From Nitrospira sp. (GTDB lineage Bacteria > Nitrospirota > Nitrospiria > Nitrospirales > Nitrospiraceae), in contig JAIWOH010000003.1 of the NCBI GenBank assembly GCA_020216985.1, positions 1 through 10,000 on the forward strand: DNA of 10,000 nucleotides. Reading direction: 5' to 3'. Shown here piece after piece: positions 6,683 through 10,000 of the stretch (its first letter is position 1; every line of letters begins with the position of its first letter). The notes beneath the pieces were generated by a model that saw only the letters and a list, made by a program, of their open reading frames with translations, was not told where the DNA came from and did not search any database. The position numbers and the translations under genes are program-made.

Positions 6683-6893
6683 GGCCGCGACTCCTCAGCG
6701 TATAGGCTATGACGAGGATGCTCCCCGCCGCCGAGCGCGCCAATCGCAACCGGCGCGGTTCCGCACTCGAATGCTCAAGATCATCACCATCGATCCCCCC
6801 CGGATCGAAGAATGCGGTGCCGGCCTCTTCGAACGAGATCCCATGTTTGACCTCGTTGGCGGTCGCCTTCTTCGGGTCCCACTCGAACACCAT
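6603..6893 (-). CDS. brnT: BrnT-family ribonuclease toxin
   Basis: A 96-aa toxin of the BrnT family (RelE-like fold), which cleaves RNA and slows growth when BrnA is lost. Family features visible: the start MVFEWDPKKATANEVKHGIS (His17 in the conserved KHG), FEEAGTAFFDP, then the closing strands GSILVIAYTLR and KTIRIISARLANRKEK. An in-frame TAA sits immediately before the ATG at 6893, so the start is fixed. No Shine-Dalgarno precedes it, and the -10 box ends only 3 bases upstream, so the message may be nearly leaderless. It is the first gene of a brnT-brnA operon pointing left, towards the NACHT gene. The frame is intact. Confidence 0.93.
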   Translation of the reverse strand: MVFEWDPKKATANEVKHGISFEEAGTAFFDPGGIDGDDLEHSSAEPRRLRLARSAAGSILVIAYTLRSRGHEKTIRIISARLANRKEKKGYQEKAD

Positions 6894-6894
6894 T

Positions 6895-6925
6895 TATGTA
6901 TATACTGAACATACGATCCTTGCAA
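6895..6925 (-). promoter_or_regulatory. brnTA promoter with overlapping operator candidate
   Basis: On the minus strand: TTGCAA (6925-6920), a 17-bp spacer and TATACA (6902-6897). An inverted repeat, TATGT and ACATA with 9 bases between (6895-6913), covers the -10 box. It is a plausible binding site for BrnA, which autorepresses in studied systems. Position fits, but the operator is inferred. Confidence 0.5.
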
Positions 6926-7235
6926 GGCGCCACGACAGACACCATCATGACCGGCCGCTTGGACAAGAAAAGGCGTCTGAAGTCGTTTTTGCCATGGCTT
7001 ATTTAGTATAGATTCCCCCCCGTCTGCCAGGCAGAGGAAGCACCATGACATCCCAAACGATTCTGCTTCCGACTCCATGAGAGTCTCCTTCCCACCGGGT
7101 CTTGCGCCTCTCTTCCGAGTGCTCTTACAATGGGGCTCAAAAAAGTTTGCCGTCGCGATACGAAACGACGCATGGCTGACAAGGGCATCACCCCAAGCCC
7201 CCACGATCCATCGTTCTTGAATTGGAGGGAGTCCT
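6926..7235. other. Non-coding gap between brnT and the OmpA-family gene
   Basis: I see no credible gene here. It contains short inverted repeats: TCTGCC-A-GGCAGA (7023-7035), GGAAGCA/TGCTTCC (7036-7042 and 7064-7070, 21-nt loop) and GACTC/GAGTC (7071-7075 and 7083-7087). The last part holds the promoter and Shine-Dalgarno of the downstream lipoprotein gene. A short minus-strand frame starting MAKTTSDAF near 6995 ends within 16 codons and is not convincing. Confidence 0.5.
7104..7133 (+). promoter_or_regulatory. Possible promoter for the OmpA-family lipoprotein
   Basis: TTGCGC (7104-7109), an 18-bp spacer and TACAAT (7128-7133; 5/6 of the -10 consensus). The transcript would have a leader of about 95 nt ending in a strong Shine-Dalgarno GGAGG (7224-7228), 7 bases before the ATG at 7236. 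Confidence 0.4.
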
Positions 7236-7979
7236 ATGAAGTCTCTGACCATCAACTTGTTCGCGGCCGGGACGAGCTTGATCCTGTTGTCCGGCTGCGC
7301 GGATCTCAACCCCGCCCTCGTCGCAGTCAACGCCGTCTGCCGCGACGGCTGGTACGGCTATTGGCAGCGGCCCTGTGAGCCGCCCGCGCCGCCCTATGGC
7401 GTCGCGGACGCGCAACGCGAGATCGCCGATTTGAAGGCCGAAGTCCAATCGCTGAAGGACCAACTCGCCACCGCCAACCAACTGATTGCGCGCATTTCCG
7501 AAAGCCAAGCCCGCCTTCAACACCAGATGAACTTGGCAAAGGTGGAGAAGGATTTGCTCCTTGCTCTCCAACCCGAGATCGCACGGGGCACGGTGTCGGT
7601 CATCCCAGCTAACGAGGGACTTACGATCAGCTTGAACTCCACTTTCCTGTTTGCTCCGGGACAAGACCGGCTCCAGGCGGGTGGAGAGGACGCATTGAAG
7701 CGCGTGGGCTCCGTGCTCAAGGACTTCCCTGAAAGACAAGTACGGGTGATCGGCCACACTGACGCCACTCCCATTCGCGGAGCGCTCCAGAAGAAGTTCC
7801 CATCCAACAAGGAATTGTCGGACGCTCGAGCCAGAAACGCGGCCGAAGCTTTGCAAAAGGGCGGCTTCAACGGCGCTGTTTCGGCGGAAGGCCGTGGAGA
7901 CGGCAACCCCATCGCCGCAAACGACACGCCGGAGGGACGGGCAAAAAACCGCCGTATCGAGGTGGTTGTTTCATCATAA
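7236..7979 (+). CDS. OmpA-family peptidoglycan-binding lipoprotein with coiled coil
   Basis: A 247-aa envelope protein. Residues 1-20 are a lipoprotein signal ending in LLSGC, so Cys21 should be lipidated. Residues about 58-110 form a heptad-rich coiled coil (AQREIADLKAEVQSLKDQLA onwards). Residues about 118-247 are an OmpA/MotB C-terminal domain: LTISLNSTFLFAPG, VRVIGHTDATPI with Asp176, ELSDARARNA with Arg198, and GRAKNRRIEVVV. Asp176 and Arg198 correspond to the residues that hold diaminopimelate in OmpA proteins. The RGALQKKFPSN loop between them is MotB-like. It probably tethers the outer membrane to the cell wall. Starts with a strong GGAGG, is monocistronic between its own promoter and terminator, and is not obviously linked to the neighbouring island. 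Identification is firm; the precise role is unknown. Confidence 0.92.
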   Translation: MKSLTINLFAAGTSLILLSGCADLNPALVAVNAVCRDGWYGYWQRPCEPPAPPYGVADAQREIADLKAEVQSLKDQLATANQLIARISESQARLQHQMNLAKVEKDLLLALQPEIARGTVSVIPANEGLTISLNSTFLFAPGQDRLQAGGEDALKRVGSVLKDFPERQVRVIGHTDATPIRGALQKKFPSNKELSDARARNAAEALQKGGFNGAVSAEGRGDGNPIAANDTPEGRAKNRRIEVVVSS

Positions 7980-8002
7980 TAATAAATAGAAACCACATGT
8001 CT

Positions 8003-8040
8003 ACGGGGACGACGTCCTTTTCCATCACGTCCGTCCCCGT
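8003..8040 (+). repeat. Long hairpin after the OmpA-family gene
   Basis: ACGGGGACG (8003-8011) pairs perfectly with CGTCCCCGT (8032-8040), and ACGT inside each arm extends the stem to 13 pairs with one bulged C. The loop is CCTTTTCCATC. It is strong in RNA but has no T-run after it, so it may protect the 3' end or aid termination together with the terminator at 8060. Confidence 0.5.
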
Positions 8041-8059
8041 CCCCATCGCCACACAACGC

Positions 8060-8076
8060 AAGCCGCGCGGCTTTTT
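8060..8076 (+). terminator. Rho-independent terminator of the OmpA-family gene
   Basis: AAGCC-GCGC-GGCTT followed by TTT: a short G+C-rich stem with a T-run, 81 bases after the lipoprotein stop codon. It separates this gene from the oxidoreductase operon. Confidence 0.65.
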
Positions 8077-8420
8077 CCGTCAGGTTGAGGTCTCGCGGCG
8101 GTGCGCGCGGTAATTTCTCGTAGCTGCTTCGACTCGTGTTCGATCACACCACCTCGGCATCATTTGACAACCTAAAAGACGGAAACCTATAATGACGGAG
8201 CAGCTTTCCGGCGCTAGCTATTTGAGCGCTGAGAGCGCTCTGACGTTCAAACATTAGTTCCATAGGCCTAAACCTCGATTGCCCGGTAGCCCAAAAGCTC
8301 GCCATAGTAGGCCCTCTGTGAGGTTGCAGAAAGATGAGAAGAACGCATACAGTGCGACGAGTCAGTGAAACTATGGCATCGTTCAAAATCCACTTAACCT
8401 TAAGTTCAGGAGTGTAGGCG
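8077..8420 (+). other. Upstream region and long leader of the oxidoreductase operon
   Basis: No gene is evident in these 344 bases. They hold the promoter at 8164-8193 and, after it, a leader of about 220 nt. The leader includes a hairpin GAGCGC-TGAGA-GCGCTC near 8224-8240, a palindromic element ACTTAA-CC-TTAAGT (8392-8405) just before the Shine-Dalgarno, and distant arms AACCTC and GAGGTT. I cannot match it to a known riboswitch. Confidence 0.45.
8164..8193 (+). promoter_or_regulatory. Full-consensus sigma-70 promoter upstream of the oxidoreductase operon
   Basis: TTGACA (8164-8169), an 18-bp spacer and TATAAT (8188-8193): both boxes match consensus at every position. Expected start of transcription is near 8200. 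It points at the 2-oxoacid:ferredoxin oxidoreductase genes and implies strong basal expression, fitting a central carbon enzyme. Confidence 0.75.
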
Positions 8421-9047
8421 GTGATGAGCGCGTACCGTGTTCTTCCAGGGCCTGAGCACTTTCTTCCCCCGGCGGCGGCCAGCATGGGGATTCGATTACC
8501 GAATCCAGGCGAAGCCCACATTAACGGTGTCATCGTGCCAGAGGATCAGGCCTACGAGGAGGCGGCACGGCAATTCCTGATGGCCAAAGTCCCCACGATT
8601 TTTCCCGGTCCCTTGGTCTTATGGGCGTGGAACGAAAAAGCGGCGAAAAAGGCGACGGCGATCAGGCATCTCTTCGAGACGTTGAAAGAATGCGTCCAGC
8701 CCGGTCAAAAACCGATGCTGATCCCGATGCCGGATTATCGGCCAAAGTATCCCAAGATCAATCCCGAAATCGAAATCAATCCGAACCACCCGAACCTGAC
8801 GATTTGGCACAACAAGATCGACTGCTGCATGTTCATCGGCGTGCACTGTCATCAAGCCAACTTGTCGTTGAAAATCATCCGCGGCGGAACTTCTTGCTAT
8901 ACGATCGCCATGTGCGCCCAGGCCGGTCATGAAGACGCGATGCTGTCGTTCCGGGACGCTTCCGTCGAGAAAATCATGAAGCTCGCGGAAACGGTCAAGC
9001 GGCTGAAAGGAACCGTGCAACCTCGCCTGAGTGCCGCGAAGAATTAA
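8421..9047 (+). CDS. CdhB-like (epsilon-type) subunit of 2-oxoacid:ferredoxin oxidoreductase
   Basis: A soluble protein of about 208 aa with no signal peptide and no iron-sulfur CxxC motif. It resembles the extra small subunit found with five-subunit pyruvate or 2-oxoglutarate:ferredoxin oxidoreductases of Aquificales and Nitrospira, which databases label 'carbon monoxide dehydrogenase beta subunit family' (CdhB-like, a DHS-type Rossmann fold). Supporting segments: an N-terminal AARQFLMAKVPTIFPGPLVL strand-helix unit, a central proline-rich stretch, NKIDCCMFIGVHCHQANLSL, and GGTSCYTIAMCAQAGHEDA. It is followed 47 bp later by the alpha subunit on the same strand. The start is ambiguous: GTG 8421 has AGGAG (8408-8412) 8 bases upstream, and ATG 8424 is three bases further. 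The family call is from memory of sequence pattern plus context. Its role in the complex, probably assembly or structure, is unproven. Confidence 0.7.
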   Translation: MMSAYRVLPGPEHFLPPAAASMGIRLPNPGEAHINGVIVPEDQAYEEAARQFLMAKVPTIFPGPLVLWAWNEKAAKKATAIRHLFETLKECVQPGQKPMLIPMPDYRPKYPKINPEIEINPNHPNLTIWHNKIDCCMFIGVHCHQANLSLKIIRGGTSCYTIAMCAQAGHEDAMLSFRDASVEKIMKLAETVKRLKGTVQPRLSAAKN

Positions 9048-9094
9048 GCTGCCGGGAGAGTGTGCCCTAATCCGTGAAAAAGGAGGCTGGACCC

Positions 9095-10000
9095 ATGGCG
9101 GAAACAAAGTCTCTCATAGGAACGCAAAATAAAAAGGGCCAGACATATACCGATCCCTGGAAAATGCTCAATGAAGCGCCGAGAACGCCGTCGTTCTTCA
9201 CCGGCTCCGAGGTCATCAAGGAGGCCATCCGCCGAGCGAGCTGCGACGTCATGATCGCGTATCCGATCACACCGCAATCCGAGGCGGCCGCGTTGATCGG
9301 AGAATTGTTTGCGGAAGGCTACGTGGGCGATTACTTCCGCGGCGAGAGCGAATTTGCCGTCATGTCTCAATGCGCCGGCGCGTCGTTCGGCGGCGCGCGC
9401 GTGTTTACTACAACGGCCGGTCCCGGCACCATGCGCGCCATGGAAAATTTCCCCATGTGGGCTGGCGCGCGGTTGCCGATTCAGATGATCGTCACCTGCC
9501 GAGGCATCAACTCGCCGCTGTCGATCCAACCGGACACGTTGGAAATTTCGTATCTCTTGAACACCGGCATGTTGGTCTGGCACGCGGAGACGGCGCAAGA
9601 CTTCTTTGATTGGATTCTCAAGGGGTTCATCGTGTCGGAGGAACCGGACGTCCACTTGCCCTTGGCCCTCTGTTGCGACGGATTCTTCGTGACGCACACC
9701 AAAGACGTCGTCCAGTTGACGCCGGCCGACATGTGCCTGCCGCCCTATGACCCCTATCGCTCGCCGGTTCCCTGCATGGACATGGAATGTCCGCCGGTGC
9801 GAATGATGCGCGACCCCTTCGTCATGAAGAGCAACTACATCAGCTACGCGACGCACGCGAGTTGGCAGCAGGAAGTCTGGGCGGCCGTCGAACGATCCCG
9901 CAAACATGCAATTCATTGGCTGAACGGCCTCATCGAGGCGGAAAACACCGACGCGGAGATCATGATCGTCGCCTCAGGGACCGCCGTGTCGCAAGGCCGC
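9095..10000 (+). CDS. 2-oxoacid:ferredoxin oxidoreductase alpha subunit (PorA/ForA type), 3' end outside window
   Basis: Alpha subunit of pyruvate or 2-oxoglutarate:ferredoxin oxidoreductase, which makes or splits the 2-oxoacid with CoA, CO2 and reduced ferredoxin. In autotrophs with the reductive TCA cycle it runs as a carboxylase. The window holds 302 codons of an expected ~400. The start is clear: AGGAGG (9081-9086) lies 8 bases before the ATG. Key segments: GSEVIKEAIRRASCDVMIAY leading into YPITPQSE (substrate/cofactor-facing loop), RGESEFAVMSQCAGASFGGA, VFTTTAGPGTMRAMENFP, RLPIQMIVTCRGINSPLSIQ, and AEIMIVASGTAVSQGR at the cut end, the start of the next Rossmann-like domain. Beta and gamma/delta subunits should follow outside. 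Sequence alone does not tell me whether the substrate is pyruvate or 2-oxoglutarate. Confidence 0.9.
   Translation, partial: MAETKSLIGTQNKKGQTYTDPWKMLNEAPRTPSFFTGSEVIKEAIRRASCDVMIAYPITPQSEAAALIGELFAEGYVGDYFRGESEFAVMSQCAGASFGGARVFTTTAGPGTMRAMENFPMWAGARLPIQMIVTCRGINSPLSIQPDTLEISYLLNTGMLVWHAETAQDFFDWILKGFIVSEEPDVHLPLALCCDGFFVTHTKDVVQLTPADMCLPPYDPYRSPVPCMDMECPPVRMMRDPFVMKSNYISYATHASWQQEVWAAVERSRKHAIHWLNGLIEAENTDAEIMIVASGTAVSQGR

Noticed and set aside
7023..7087. Cluster of short inverted repeats upstream of the OmpA-family gene as a possible attenuator or mobile-element end
   Set aside because: Stems are 5-7 bp with no T-run, no repeated ends and no transposase. They are within chance expectation for this composition.
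992..7235. tRNA or CRISPR array as the basis of the accessory island
   Set aside because: I found no cloverleaf-like sequence ending in CCA and no regularly spaced direct repeats. The only gene-end repeat is that of polA.
7188..7856. Long open frame on the minus strand (222 codons) opposite the OmpA-family gene
   Set aside because: It is antisense to a gene with clear lipoprotein and OmpA motifs, has no recognisable domain, and its length is explained by high G+C.
8192..8257. Possible 21-aa leader peptide MTEQLSGASYLSAESALTFK... in the oxidoreductase leader
   Set aside because: Its ATG overlaps the -10 box, so it would lie upstream of the transcription start, and it has no ribosome site.
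8144..8533. Minus-strand open frame of 129 codons across the oxidoreductase leader
   Set aside because: No family pattern or Shine-Dalgarno seen, and it runs into the start of a confident plus-strand gene.
9044..9916. Minus-strand open frame of 290 codons opposite the oxidoreductase alpha subunit
   Set aside because: The plus strand carries a strong Shine-Dalgarno and unmistakable PorA motifs. The antisense product is Arg/His-rich with no family pattern.

Overview
The window reads as a chromosomal segment of a G+C-rich bacterium, most likely a Nitrospira-type member of the Nitrospirota. The main clue is the right end. A small CdhB-like (epsilon-type) subunit gene is followed by the alpha subunit of a 2-oxoacid:ferredoxin oxidoreductase, the multi-subunit form known from Aquificales and Nitrospira, where it serves the reductive TCA cycle. 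This taxonomic call is inference from gene content, not a database match.

Layout, left to right: (1) 2-991, the 3' end of polA (DNA polymerase I, polymerase domain). (2) 1009-1543, a promoter and a hicAB toxin-antitoxin pair in which hicA carries a +1 frameshift in a GGGG run. (3) 1628-1885, a small exported DUF4177-like protein. (4) 1886-1997, a decayed, diverged second copy of the polA 3' end, so hicAB and the DUF4177-like gene lie between two direct polA-end repeats. (5) 2092-6272, a very large NACHT-type P-loop NTPase with a helical/HEAT-like middle and a C-terminal PD-(D/E)XK nuclease-like domain. It looks like a single-protein NLR-like defence system, but a one-base deletion near 6014 breaks the reading frame inside the nuclease domain. 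(6) 6389-6893, minus strand, a brnT-brnA toxin-antitoxin operon with its own promoter and an 80-nt overlap. (7) 7236-7979, an OmpA-family lipoprotein, followed by a rho-independent terminator. (8) 8164-10000, a full-consensus sigma-70 promoter, a leader of about 220 nt, and the oxidoreductase operon (epsilon-like, then alpha, cut by the window end).

How the parts fit together: the two ends are housekeeping functions (replication/repair and central carbon metabolism). Between them, 992-6893 is an accessory island of two toxin-antitoxin systems, a putative anti-phage NTPase and a gene remnant. It is less G+C-rich than the flanks where I sampled it (30/60 G+C at 2461-2520 against 38/60 at 9241-9300). 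Two frameshifts and a gene remnant suggest the island is decaying, or that the assembly has indel errors there. The housekeeping frames show no such breaks. The strongest candidates for follow-up are the NACHT-nuclease protein and the duplicated polA end, which may mark an integration or recombination site.
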